A stretch of 64,000 nt of DNA from Buddleja alternifolia (lineage: Eukaryota; Streptophyta; Magnoliopsida; Lamiales; Scrophulariaceae). Positions 10,704-21,322 of the stretch are shown here, piece by piece. The stretch covers positions 10,512,046-10,576,045 of the forward strand of contig CM033393.1 of NCBI GenBank assembly GCA_019426215.1. The letters run 5' to 3'. Below the pieces are notes generated by a model. That model had not been told where the DNA came from. It searched no databases and saw only the letters and a list, made by a program, of their open reading frames with translations. Position 1 is the first letter of the stretch; every line of letters begins with the position of its first letter. Position numbers and translations under genes: made by a program.

Positions 10704-12041
10704 ATGCCTAAGACATCCTCTAAACAATCAAAGGGTAAAAAGAAGGTTGGGGAAGGATCCTACACCGCTTCCGAGCCCTTAGCTGATCCACACGATCCAT
10801 TGGTGCTTCCGCGATCCTCCAACCTGAAGCAGGAGTTAATTTTCAATGGGTTGTTGAATCGGGTAGTTATCAAAGAATGGTCTTTTGCCCCCAGTGCCCG
10901 GACTGCAGTGAAAGCCAGGATTGCGTTCCATAAATTGGACTATTTTTGTGGCCCTTTGGAGTCTATTCGACTCCCGTGGATTCAAGAGTTCTATGGTGCC
11001 GGGGCTTATATTTCCATCACTGACAAAGCGCGTTGGAAGGCCCACACTATCGAGGTTAGGGATCACCGGGTCAATTTTGACACCATTGCGCTTCGTACGT
11101 GCCTCGGGATGACAATTCCCCAGATTTGTGGGTATTTGGATCTATACAAGTTAGATGGGACATACACAATGTCACTCGACGAGGTTCTTAGCGTCATTGC
11201 TATTGAGGGGTCGACTTGGCCGGAAGGGGATTCATACTTACCCCGTCGGATTTTGCTACCTGAAGCTTCTTTTTGGCTTGAATTCATTCGTTTCAACCTC
11301 CTTCCAATCTCTAACAAGTCGGAGTTGAACAAAGATCGAGCGTTGCTTATATTCGCCATTATGACGAAGCAACCAATTAATTTTGTGGGGTTGATCCACC
11401 GGATTTTATTAGGGCGTATCAAGAGGTTTGGTCTCGAGTTCATTCCCCTGGTTGACCCGGCACAGGCTAAGAGGAAAAGAGGAGAGTCACCCAATCCGAA
11501 GAAGATCCCGTTTATTTTTCCTTCTCTCATTACGGCCTTGTGTTCAACCTGTGGTGTCAGACCCCTACGGAGCAAGACTAGAGACCCCGCTGGCACTCCT
11601 CTTCCCTTCTCAGACACCCCAGCTTCAGCCCGTCCGTCCAGAGCTCGTCTGGCTCGGGGCACCGGATCCCGCCACAGCACCTCAACTGATGTGGAGACCC
11701 TTCGGTCTCATTTCCAGCAGTTGCGTACAGATATGCATTCTATGATGAGCGAGGGGTGTGCCTATATGCATCAGCTCTTTCTAGAGCAGGATGCCTTTTT
11801 GGGTCGTGGCCCTTTTGACTACTCTATGCCACCTACTTTTGTGCGCTCCGATGTTCCTCAGCCGGATGATATGGTGGGAGTTGGTGCTTTGGTTCTTAGA
11901 GGAGAGTCTGCTGAGCCTGGCGGGGGCACTGATGATATGCTTGATGTGGACGAGATAATGGGTGGTCACACGGATGAGGGTGGCCGTGAGCAGCGAGATG
12001 ATGATGATTTTGTTGATCATTTTATTCATGAGGATGATTAG
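10704..12041 (+). CDS. Athila extra (env-like / ORF-1 type) protein, intact
   Basis: An uninterrupted frame runs from ATG 10704 (alternative ATG 10689, same frame) to the stop at 12039, giving 445 aa. It occupies the env position between integrase and the 3' LTR. It resembles the conserved plant ATHILA ORF / putative plant transposon protein type (NGLLNRVVIKEWSFAPSA, IQEFYGAGAY, YTMSLDEVLSVIAIEGSTW, LINF-VGLIHRILL). The N-terminus is lysine-rich (KQSKGKKK), a second basic cluster reads KRKRGESPNPKK, and the C-terminus is strongly acidic. I see no signal peptide and no clear membrane segment, so the name 'env-like' is positional only. It is the one intact ORF of an otherwise decayed element. 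Function is unknown. Confidence 0.82.
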   Translation: MPKTSSKQSKGKKKVGEGSYTASEPLADPHDPLVLPRSSNLKQELIFNGLLNRVVIKEWSFAPSARTAVKARIAFHKLDYFCGPLESIRLPWIQEFYGAGAYISITDKARWKAHTIEVRDHRVNFDTIALRTCLGMTIPQICGYLDLYKLDGTYTMSLDEVLSVIAIEGSTWPEGDSYLPRRILLPEASFWLEFIRFNLLPISNKSELNKDRALLIFAIMTKQPINFVGLIHRILLGRIKRFGLEFIPLVDPAQAKRKRGESPNPKKIPFIFPSLITALCSTCGVRPLRSKTRDPAGTPLPFSDTPASARPSRARLARGTGSRHSTSTDVETLRSHFQQLRTDMHSMMSEGCAYMHQLFLEQDAFLGRGPFDYSMPPTFVRSDVPQPDDMVGVGALVLRGESAEPGGGTDDMLDVDEIMGGHTDEGGREQRDDDDFVDHFIHEDD

Positions 12042-13699
12042 TTGTATTGTTTAGTCTATTTCTTGTTCCGTTTTGTAGGATATTAGTTCTGTTTCGTTGT
12101 TTAGATCTTCGTTTTGTCGGATTTATGCAGTTTTCGTGATGTTTATTTGTTGCCTTGATATATTTTAGCTGTTTGTTCTTTTTAGCCTTTGTTGTTGTTG
12201 GCTATTTTTCATTTCTCGTTCTATCCTTTACTTCATGTCTTGTATGACTAGCATGTGTTTCATGTGTAGTGTTGCTATCTTGGCTTCCACCGTGTGTACC
12301 AATCTTCGATTCAATTGCTTTAGTGGACTCGGGTTTGCTGTTCAGCAACCCTATGGTGATGTGTACTTTACTCCTTTATTTTTCGAACATTAGGGACAAT
12401 GTTCATGTTAAGTGTGGGGGGGTATGCTAGACCTGTTGTAGTCCTGTTTATCCATGTTTTATGTATTTTTTTGGTCCAAGTTTGGGGGGGGGTACCTCTA
12501 CAAGTGAATCGGGTGCAATTTTTTAAATTTTTGGATAGAATTTCAACCCTTCACTTGATGCATTGAGAATAGTTAATCTAAATCAATGGCATGTTTTCTC
12601 TATCAACTTGGATTTTAATGACTATACACATCGTCTCCATGCTTGTGGGACCCTGAACGAGACTAGATTATTCTTAAGATGATTCACATATGCACATAAG
12701 TGGAAGGTAGAGGAGTCGAGTGGACAATCATTTTGAAACACTTAAAAGCTTGATCCCGGAAATGTCAACTTAGAATTTTCACATGAGTTATGAGTTGAGA
12801 ATGTTAACTTTGTATGCTTAACAATAATAAAAACAAGTTATACATTGGTATGACTGCAAAAGTCAGGCTTAATAGATACTGGGGGCGAAGAGCACCATGC
12901 CTAGAATACTGTACTATTACGCTAATTTGAGCTAAGCTCAAGCCAATGTAAGTGCTAAGTGTGAATGAGGACCTAGTTTGGTTTTGTGGCCTTTGACACT
13001 CGAGCGATTAAGCCCTTAGGAGTGTCTCTACACTTAATACCCTAAAGCTGTCCAGTTTGGGAGTTATTGGCCTAAAGCTCGTTACAAAGGTGTCATAGAA
13101 AGCCTAAGGGAATAAAACATTGCACACGGTCTAGCCTTTAAGGTTTTGAATTGAAAGTTGCATAAGTTAAAGCCTAAAATGGATAAAATGATGAATGTTG
13201 TGTGGCTATGAAGTTGCATTCAATTCTCGTACCATGTGACTAATCGAAAGTTGATAGATATGGGATTAACGCTTGAAAAGTGGTAAAAATGCCACTCGAC
13301 TATAATACGCGAGATTTATTACACTACACCCTTGGGATGATATTTTCGATGTTAAGGCGTAACATGAGCAAGGGTGTGACGTGTATATATATGTGTAATT
13401 TTGAGCTTAAGCGGATGAATTCATGTCATTGTGCTCTTTTTAATCATATTGATTTGCGTACTTGTGATCAGGGTTGAAAATCTTTCGATTTTGTGGGTAT
13501 ATGGCATGCAAACCCTCACGAGACTATAACTCGTCCTTTGAGGTAACTCAAGGGTTCAAAGGCTTGTTGCATTCTCTAAATGCAACCGTGTACTCCACGA
13601 AAGTGAGTTAGGTAGTTCCTTTTCTTTCTTTTTGTCCCTTCCGCATTTGATGATGTTTTCTTATCTTATTGTTTTTATTGCTCGAGGACGAGCAATTGA
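12042..13699 (+). other. Athila 3' untranslated region
   Basis: About 1.65 kb without a credible ORF lies between the extra ORF and the polypurine tract. It starts T-rich and carries two polypurine-like tracts (12410-12422 and 12478-12492). It ends with a CGAGGACGAGCAA box at about 13682-13695 just before the true tract. Confidence 0.8.
12410..12492 (+). other. Two internal polypurine-like tracts
   Basis: AAGTGTGGGGGGG at 12410-12422 is nearly identical to the true tract at 13701-13713, and AAGTTTGGGGGGGGGGT-like sequence follows at 12478-12492. They lie 1.2 kb inside the element. They could be extra plus-strand start sites or remnants of older ends. Confidence 0.6.
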
Positions 13700-13700
13700 T

Positions 13701-13714
13701 AAGTGTGGGGGGGT
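13701..13714 (+). other. Polypurine tract of the Athila element
   Basis: AAGTGTGGGGGGGT lies immediately before the TG of the 3' LTR, where plus-strand DNA synthesis would start. Confidence 0.9.
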
Positions 13715-15238
13715 TGATAAGAGCCGTTTTTACGTGTTTTGAAGTCCGTTTTGTTTATGGTTTAGGTGCATTTATTGCTTGACTCTTGCCACATTTGCGT
13801 TTAATCCATGTGTGGAGTGATTTCAGGTTGTAAATGGATGCAAACGGGGAAAGGGCGGAAAAATGACGTATTAAACAAGTTCATGCCAAGATGTTCGCAG
13901 ACTGGCGCCCAAGCGCGAGATTTACCACGCCTAGGCGCTAGCCAATTACATCACGACATGCTTCGCAGACCGGCGCCCCAGCGCGATATTCACTACGCCT
14001 AGGCGCCGGCCAAGTGAAGTTTCGCAGCACAGCGCCCAAGCGTGAAAGATCCCGCGCCTAGGCGCCAGACGACTACTGAAGACAAAAGCTGCGCAGACGC
14101 ACGCCCAAGCGCCAAACATTCCATGCCTAGGCTTGAGCCCTCCCGCGCCCGAGCGCCAGAAATCACGCCTAGGCGTCTCCCTTACTTTTCCCCCAAGACA
14201 ACAGTGCCACGTCGGCCGCGCCTGGGCGCCGTCGTAACCGTTTTTGGAACCTATTTATGGAAATTTTCAGCACTGAATGGGGGATCGAATTTTGGAGTTG
14301 GGAGGCCATTTTCTGAGATTGGAGCCATCTTTTCATCACTCTAAGAAGGGGAAGAAGGGAGATTGAGCTAGAGATTCAAGCTAAAAGCAAGGATTCATCA
14401 TCATTTAAGCCTTAGGGAGTTTTACTTGCATTTCATTTACATGTTTGTGTTAATAACTATGTGTATCTTTGTTCTAGATTTTCTTGACTTATTGATGATG
14501 AGCTGATTTTGTGGAACTAAGGCCATGTGAAGGCCTAATTTACAAATCAATATATGTGAAGTTAATTTTCGTATTAATTCTCCTGTTGCTTTGTGTGTTG
14601 ATTTTGTGCTTTTATCACAATCATGTGCTTGATCACCATATGCTTGCTATCTTGCCTAATCTAGTCATTCGAGAGAAGATAGATTAGGGTTCAAAGGAAT
14701 CAACACATCATCCGAAACAAATGTGGATTTGCCCCTAGAAATAGGTAGAGATTTCCGGGTGCTGTTAGCCGGGTTTATCCGGGGAAGCTCTAGAACTTTA
14801 ATGCGTGGCTATTGATTAGATTCTCGGATAGACATATTTAGAGAACCGTCAATTAATCACAGGATTATTATGTGCCGAGACATTAGGTAATAGTTAATTA
14901 AGGAGTTTCCACCAAAGTAATAGTAGTCTAATAATTCGGAGAGTAGCTCACGTATATTGAGGAGTAGATTAGGTTGGAGCATGTGCCTTATTCAATTTAT
15001 CGATCTTGAGTTTTAATCTCTAATCTGTTCTCCTTTGTTCTCCATTTTGCTTCTTATATCATTGCAATTTACTTTTGTTTTAATCTTCTTAATTTGAATT
15101 GTCTCTTATTTTCTCGCTAATCATAAACTAAAAATTCAAGTCTTCGTGGTTCGACAACCCGGACTTATTTTTTCCACTTTTATTACTACACATGACTAGT
15201 GCACTTGCTATTCAAGCACGTTAGGTATTAGCGTGTCA
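13715..15238 (+). repeat. 3' LTR of the Athila element
   Basis: This 1,524-bp direct repeat of 2519-4043 ends GTGTCA and is followed by TCTAT. It keeps the whole palindrome array (13916-14230); several motif copies are closer to the consensus than in the 5' LTR, for example CGCC instead of AGCC at the third copy. Confidence 0.96.
13916..14230. repeat. Palindrome array in the 3' LTR
   Basis: This is the same ordered set of CGCC(C/T)(A/G)(A/G)GCG motifs as 2711-3033, at the same spacing except for one-base indels. Confidence 0.88.
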
Positions 15239-15387
15239 TCTATCCTAATAAGATCTTTCATATAATTAGTCAACTAACCAATTGAATAGATCTTACCACA
15301 TCCACAATATCTATATATTTATAAAATCTTTCCGTATCAATTAGTCACCTAATTAATTAGAATAGATCCTATCAAATGTATATTTGG

Positions 15388-15450
15388 TAGCCTATGGGAG
15401 GACTAAGATAAGTGTGTTACCCCTCTAGCAATAAGTCCTCCCATAGGCTA
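15388..15450. repeat. Perfect 17-bp inverted repeat
   Basis: TAGCCTATGGGAGGACT at 15388-15404 is the exact reverse complement of 15434-15450, with a 29-base loop. It lies inside the minus-strand LTR. Confidence 0.9.
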
Positions 15451-15477
15451 GTTTAATTATTCATTATAAATAATTAG

Positions 15478-15510
15478 GCCTTGGGTTAATTTCACCAATT
15501 AACCCAAGGC
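15478..15510. repeat. Perfect 14-bp hairpin
   Basis: GCCTTGGGTTAATT at 15478-15491 pairs exactly with 15497-15510 across a 5-base loop. No T-run that would suggest a terminator follows. It is 27 bases after the previous inverted repeat, in the same LTR. Confidence 0.9.
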
Positions 15511-15997
15511 ATCTATCAGTCGTGGTTCGATGTCTAGCAACGTCGCCACGACTTCCTAGATGTAAGGCCTAGGGTTTGACTTCCTATCCAGATTTCGATC
15601 TTCATATGAGTAGAATCCCTCCATCTATTTTCCGTGTAAGGCCTAGGGTTTGGCTACGGTCGAAACTCTATTGGCATCGGAAACTATGACTATGTTGGTT
15701 CCATTAATGATCAGGTGTTTTAAGCAGAGATCACCAATCCCTCTTATAAGACTATGCTCTGGCAAGAGACTTTTTTTTTATCATTCAATGTCACTCAACG
15801 TCATAGGAAATGCCAGGCTGTTAGCCCTGGATGGATCCCTTGACGACTACCATCTGTTCCGTGTACTACCAGACTATACAGAACATACACGTCATATGAC
15901 TCTCCTGGAGTGCACGTGCATATCAAAGTATAGTGGATAGTACCCTTTCCAATGATATCTCAGGTCTAAGGATTATCACATACTACGAAACCCAAGG

Positions 15998-16193
15998 ACT
16001 CAAAGTTCGACAGCACCAACGAAGAATCCTTAGCGGGGCCGTTTAATTCCATACTCACCCAAAGTATAAATCTTCATGCATGTATTGGCCATACTACTCA
16101 AAGTTCGACAGCACCAACGAAGAATCCTTAGCGGCGCCGTTTAATTCCATACTCACCCAAAGTATAAATCTTCATGCATGTATTGGCCATACT
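15998..16193. repeat. 98-bp tandem duplication
   Basis: 15998-16095 is repeated at 16096-16193 with one visible difference (GCGGGGCCG against GCGGCGCCG). It is a recent local duplication inside the minus-strand LTR. Confidence 0.92.
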
Positions 16194-16517
16194 AGTCATC
16201 GATAATGGAACGCGTCAACCATTTGGGAGAGTTACATGCACGAACAAGTTTTGGCAAGGCCAATGATATCCCACATCTCACAGCCTTTATGACTTGAAAT
16301 GTGTTTTAGGATTATGTTCTTTGAGAGCATTCCATAGGTATCCTGACTGCCTCTCCTAACCAAATGTAATTCATGGGATCTTTATCTATACTTTCCGAGT
16401 AGTCGACAATAAAGAAACATTCCAATAGTTTTGATATAGTCTAACTGATATGACTAACATAGTGTTTATGATCCAGTGATCAAGCCAACATATGGCTCGC
16501 CGGGCATAGAACATTCA

Positions 16518-16528
16518 ATCTCCCACTT
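16518..16528 (-). other. Copia polypurine tract (minus)
   Basis: On the minus strand this reads AAGTGGGAGAT, the typical copia plus-strand primer, directly before the LTR start at 16517. Confidence 0.75.
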
Positions 16529-18340
16529 GCCCAAGAGCCTACTGTTAATGTTCCCACACAGGTCCATCGTCCAGATGACCTATTGAACACAACTACTACT
16601 CAAGGGTTTTTGGTGAATGGGGATTGCCACGTTTCTGTCGAGTTGACTTGTTACTCTCGAACGTCGACTCTGAAAAATAATCTCTTAGATTATTCATCTC
16701 GCCACTAGATATGAACAGATAGTAGGTGAGACCTCACTCTTTCTCAAGACTTGTTACACCCTTATCGATAATCACAGTACATTTGTACTAGATATTCGAT
16801 TGGTAGAACCTCATCTTATCCATAAGATGGGTTCACATATCTAGATGCATTTCATCGCCGTAATCTTATGCGAGATCTAAATGGTAGAATTAGTCTTTGT
16901 CTCTTCTCAAGAGACTTTCCCAACGCTTACTCTTCCATTTGGCTTAAAACAAATCCTCAATCATCACTTAAGTTCATGTCTTAAGACTAGAGATTCTAGT
17001 TCCAATTTTCCCATGTTGTTTTCCAATAAACAACATCAATATAATTCATTAGATCAGGTAGGAGTTCGACTCAATACATAAGATGTAGCAGTCAACACCA
17101 GTTTTAACTCATAGATTCGCATGTAACTACTGGTCATGCTTTTACAAGAAAAAATTCCTTTGATTCTTCCATGTTGAACTCAGTCAACATATTATCTATG
17201 CATTCGAACAAAGAAGGGGTTATAGCAACCCAATGGCCTGCACATATTGCTACATCATGCAATTGGGGCGCTTTTCCCATTTAAGTCCTTTTTGGAAAAT
17301 TGAGATGATGATCACATGTACGTTACTCATGCAACGTTGCCAACATATGATACTAACAAGCCAGTTGTATACCTATTAACCTTTGAATTTAAGTTTCTGA
17401 AAAGACACAATCCGTAGATTGATCTTTGGAGCAGTTACGCTTTAGGCCGGTTCCCACTACTTTTCAAGACCTCTTGACTATTGTCATATCCCCCGACAAC
17501 CTTTCTCAGGATCGAAGGGTATGGAACTTGTGTTCATAGATTTATAAGTTTACTAGTTTTAATCATTTTAACTGTGAGTGGTGTTTATGTTTATCGAGTT
17601 CCCAGGTTCCATTAATATCCTCATTTTTCATAAAAGAACTCCTTCACCTTGAAGGTAGGATATTATGAAATGATCCCTTTCGTCTCAAGGTGTAATGAAC
17701 GCGATATTCCAAAATTTTATTAAGATACTCGTAAACACAGGACAAAAGGATCTCCAATCCTCGTTTCCTTCCACTATTTGCTTGACATAAGCAATACCTC
17801 TCACATCCTTGATGTGTGTGGCTTACATGTCACGTTTATGTGGTTAATTTAGGGTTACACTCATTATTCTATGTCGAAGAGATTAATATGCTTGCCTAGG
17901 TTATTACCTTGGCAGCTAGATCAGTGTATACATTTGTTGTGTTATATGAGTCAAATGTTATGAAGATAGCATGTTGCAAGAATTAATCGTAGAGCCAAAA
18001 TAATAAAACGCATTTTAATAAAACATTGAATATCCACCCATAAATTAAGGTGGAGAAAAACATGGTTCATAACATTAATTCAAAAACATGATAAAACATA
18101 TTTCCAAAAACATTGTCTCATAATAAAAACGACAAATAAATGATTCATTGTGCTTCAACCTTGGCTGCGAGAAAACGCTTCCTTGGCATCTTTATGACCC
18201 GGACCTCCTTTCTTTGTTCTTTTCTTCTTCTCACCCTCTGCAACCCATTGCATAAGTGAGTATCCTTAAAGTGTGATAACACTTAAGAAACACAGTTAAC
18301 TATCAAGTCAACTTTACAACAAATGTACCTTTAGTGCGCT
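16529..18340 (-). other. Gag-to-LTR stretch without recognisable pol
   Basis: About 1.8 kb of AT-rich sequence with no ORF above 66 codons and none of the copia pol motifs (DSG, HTDxxGP, YVDD). It fills the place where pol would be. Confidence 0.6.
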
Positions 18341-18343
18341 CAC

Positions 18344-19179
18344 AAGGAGGCTTAGGTCATTGATCTTTCCAGTGTCTTTTCTTCTTACAGTTAAAGCACT
18401 TCACGTTATTCCCTTTGTCTTCTTGATACTACCATTTGCTTGCAGTTTGTTGCCTTTCTTCTTCTTCTTTCTCCCTCTGCTTTTCTTCTTACCAAAAGTG
18501 GGAGATGAGGAACCGTTAGTAAGCAAATCAAGCTTTGCTTTCTTGACCGTTGCTTCAGCAGTACGCAACATGTCCAACAACTCTGGAAGAGTTGCAACCA
18601 ATTAGTTTATGTTGAAATTCACTACGAACTGATTGTAGGCAGGAGAGAGTGACTGAAGGACTAAATCAATAGCCAACTCAGGATTTATCGGCACCTCCAT
18701 ATCATTGAGTTTGTTCACCAAAGCACTCATTCTCAACACATGGTTGGTGACCGATGTTCCTTCAGTCATGCGAGCTCTAAACAACTAACGAGAGATAGCA
18801 ATTCTCTCACGGCTTGTCTTAACGACGTACAACTCTTCCAGTACAAAAATAATCTCTGATGCATGTTCTACAGTCTCAGACTGTCTCTGCAACTCATTAG
18901 TCATGGAGGCAAAAATGAGATAATGCATATATATATATATCGTCTTTGCCATTACTCATGCGCATCACGAACAGCCCTTGGAGCGGCAGCCTCAGGGGCA
19001 TGCTCAGTAGACTGGGTCAAGACATAATCAAGGCCTTCAAATTGTAGCACAATCTTAAGGTTGCGGTACCAGTCAGGGAAGTTCGGGCCATTGAGCTTAT
19101 TAGTTTTTAGGATTACTGAGAGTGGAGTTTTAGATATTTGACTGTTTACTTTGCCAAACGGAAAAACATCCGCATTCAA
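18344..19179 (-). pseudogene. gag: Copia gag (UBN2 type), decayed, minus strand
   Basis: Read on the minus strand from about 19150: KTPLSVILKTNKLNGPNFPD, then WYRNLKIVLQFEGLDYVL, then after breaks MTEGTSVTNHVLRMSALVNK, LAIDLVLQSLSPAYNQFVVN and LPELLDMLRTAEATVKK, a lysine/arginine-rich linker and a zinc knuckle. The knuckle (CFNCKKKRHWKDQ) keeps C-x2-C-x4-H, but the final part meets a stop at about 18358. Stops and lost starts split the frame, and the first codon of the family (MT..NPLS) is not preserved. It belongs to the same gag family as 966-1475 and 28688-32660. Confidence 0.78.
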
Positions 19180-21309
19180 TCATAGATTATATCCACATGC
19201 TATTAGAAATTTTAACCTCACATAATGCTCCCACTGCTTTTCGAATTCCATCACCCCACTGACAGAAGACGGAAAATTCAACCATTTCCAGTGGGCTCGA
19301 GCTGCCATGTATCCCATACCTCATTCCATGACTCGTGAGACAATAGGCGGTAATACACGACTGGGCACGACGGCCCCATCCACCTCCAGGTGGTTCTCGA
19401 GATGTTTGCCTCACATTTCGTGTACGTCCTGAGAACACGCTGCAACCGCACACTAGTTTGTGTTTAAGTCCGACCCATCAAATTCTCATAGCATAACAGT
19501 AGCCAGGTGGACCCACAACTCATGGAAGACTACCTAGCGAAACTGAAACCCGTGTGCTCTTCTAATATAACATCATTGTTATATAGAATGCTTAAATGTG
19601 AGATTAGTGCACTTAATCTTGCCACCATTCCACAACTTGTGAGATAATGATGACAAGCATTGCGCTATTTCCTCTCACATTTAGTGATGGAAGGCACTGG
19701 ACCTAATCAAGGAGCTTTCGGGCCCCCAATTTCTCCATTTATGGACTTAATATTTTAATATGGGGTTTTCACATACAAAGTCTCACCATTTTTCAGTTAT
19801 TTATCTTTAAGTTATAAGCAATAAATAACAATGAGCATGGTATACATAAAGTGGTAAATGTGATCCGAGTCAAGTCAATCCTAAAACACCCTGAGCCATC
19901 AAGGTGTCAGCCAATCTAATCTAAGGACTCGGACCCTATACTAAGGTCTTCACAGTTCCTCAAGCTTGAACGTCATCATCTACGTATTCGAGATGTCTTC
20001 ATCTTCGTCTTCAAATTACAATAATACAGGAGAAAAGGAAACCTCACCCTCTCATGTACATAAAAGTGAAAACATGGCACGCAGGCCTCAAATTAAAACG
20101 ACTAGTCTATGGGTCGACCCGGATCACCATATAATCACATAATACATACTCGCATCATGCTTTTATAAACATAAATTTTCCGATTTTAATTAAGGATAAC
20201 CTAATTCAATTAGTGGGACCAATTAATTATTTTCTAAAAACAATTTCAGAAAAATCCCATTGAAAATCATTATTCTCCATTAATCCGAAAGATCATTCAA
20301 TTTTCAAAACTCTAATATTATTCAATTCTAGGAACCAATTAATATCATATTAATTTTCCAAGAACTAAATAATTAATTCACATTTTGAAAAACCAATGAA
20401 AAAGTCCACTTTTTTATGTAATCCGAAAAGGCCCAAGTCCAAAAAATTATTTATTTTATTCAATTTCCAAAGTCCATAAAATACCAATTTTATCTCATAC
20501 TTGAAATTCAAATAAAACTCCATGAAGAAGTCCACTTCTTCATTTAATCACAAAGGCCCAAAATTTCATAAAAAATTTTTTATTTTAATATTGAAAGTCA
20601 ATAAAATACCAATTTTATCTCGTCCTTTCAAAATTCAAATGAAAACTCATATTTTGAAAACCCATGAAGAAATCTATTTCTTCAAAGGGACCAATTTTAA
20701 AAATTCAATTTTATTCTAATTTCGAAAGTCAATAAAATATCAATTTTAATTCGTCCTTTCAAAATTTAAATAAAAGAGTCATATTTTCAAAAATCCATGA
20801 AGATGCCCTTTTCAAAAACTCAATTTTATTTTAATTTCAAAAGTTAATAAAATACCAATTTTATTTTGTCCTTTCAAAATATAAACAAAAGCCCATGTTT
20901 TTTAAAAGTCCATTTTTATGCCCAAGCCCAAACACATATTTAATTGCATTTTAAACCCAAAACATAAAATTACTAAATAGTCCCACTGTCCATCGATAGC
21001 GGTGATTCCGGCGGACTCGCGATGGCACGCGAGTGTTGTCGCGGGTTCAATATTTTTCTGCCACCGTCGAATCCAAAACACGCATGAATATTCATGAATC
21101 AAAAACACACATATCCAAATTTTATCAAAAACGCAATTTCAGATTTTAAAAATCCATTTTTCAGATCCAAATCAATTTTCAGATTTAAACGATTTCAATC
21201 GGTCCAAAAATAAAATCAGAAAAACCAATCCATTTTACATGCGATAAAACATATTTAAAACATATACACATAAACACATATAAAGAATCTGAGCCATGTC
21301 AAAACCTTA
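19180..21309 (-). other. Leader of the minus-strand copia element
   Basis: Non-coding sequence between the primer site and gag. It contains the degenerate tandem repeat at 20455-20900 and a (TA)n run near 18928. Only short chance ORFs are present. Confidence 0.6.
20455..20900. repeat. Degenerate tandem repeat, about 115-130 bp, four copies
   Basis: The block AGTC(A)ATAAAATACCAATTTTAT recurs at 20471, 20596, 20727 and 20842. Copies are followed by a 'cgtcctttcaaaattcaaat' box and a 'ccatgaaga' box. Copies have diverged by substitutions and small indels. It lies in the copia leader. Confidence 0.8.
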
Positions 21310-21321
21310 GGTCTGATACCA
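21310..21321 (-). other. Primer binding site (tRNA-iMet), minus strand
   Basis: On the minus strand this reads TGGTATCAGAC, the standard copia primer site, one base after the LTR end CCCAACA (21329-21323). Confidence 0.9.
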
Positions 21322-21322
21322 T

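Larger units (their letters stand above)
2519..15238 (+). mobile_element. Full-length Ty3-gypsy retrotransposon, Athila lineage
   Basis: The element is 12,720 bp long with 1.5-kb LTRs starting TGATAAGAGCC and ending GTGTCA, flanked by the duplication TCTAT. In order it contains a primer site matching tRNA-Asp (4050-4066), gag, protease, reverse transcriptase, RNase H and integrase (4208 to about 9560), a long spacer, an extra ORF (10704-12041), a long 3' untranslated region and a polypurine tract (13701-13714). The AISLRSGK-like box in gag, the tRNA-Asp primer and the extra ORF between integrase and the 3' LTR are Athila hallmarks. gag has three in-frame stops. pol has three single-base frameshifts and at least one stop, so the copy is not autonomous. 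The LTRs differ mainly by transitions. Confidence 0.96.
15239..16517 (-). repeat. Minus-strand copia LTR, right piece
   Basis: Read on the minus strand, a copia polypurine tract (AAGTGGGAGAT, 16528-16518) is followed by TGAATGTTC, the start of an LTR running leftwards to 15239 and, beyond the Athila insertion, to about 2271. The part nearest the Athila element matches 22155-22310 in the element's other LTR. Two perfect hairpins and a 98-bp tandem duplication lie inside. No gene. Confidence 0.7.
16518..21321 (-). mobile_element. Internal region of a minus-strand copia element with gag only
   Basis: The interval is bounded by a copia polypurine tract at its left end and a TGGTATCAGAC primer site at its right end (21321-21310), each adjoining an LTR. 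Only 4.8 kb lie between them. gag is recognisable at 18344-19179. Between gag and the polypurine tract (16529-18340) I find no protease, integrase or reverse transcriptase on either strand. This fits either a non-autonomous element with gag only, as described for TR-GAG elements, or a deletion derivative. Confidence 0.68.

Noticed and set aside
11063..11680. 205-codon ORF on the minus strand inside 10704-12041
   Set aside because: It is antisense to the intact Athila extra ORF, has no recognisable domain and its codons follow the opposite frame.
18360..18605. 81-codon plus-strand ORF with a hydrophobic start
   Set aside because: It is the complement of the lysine/arginine-rich gag linker on the minus strand.
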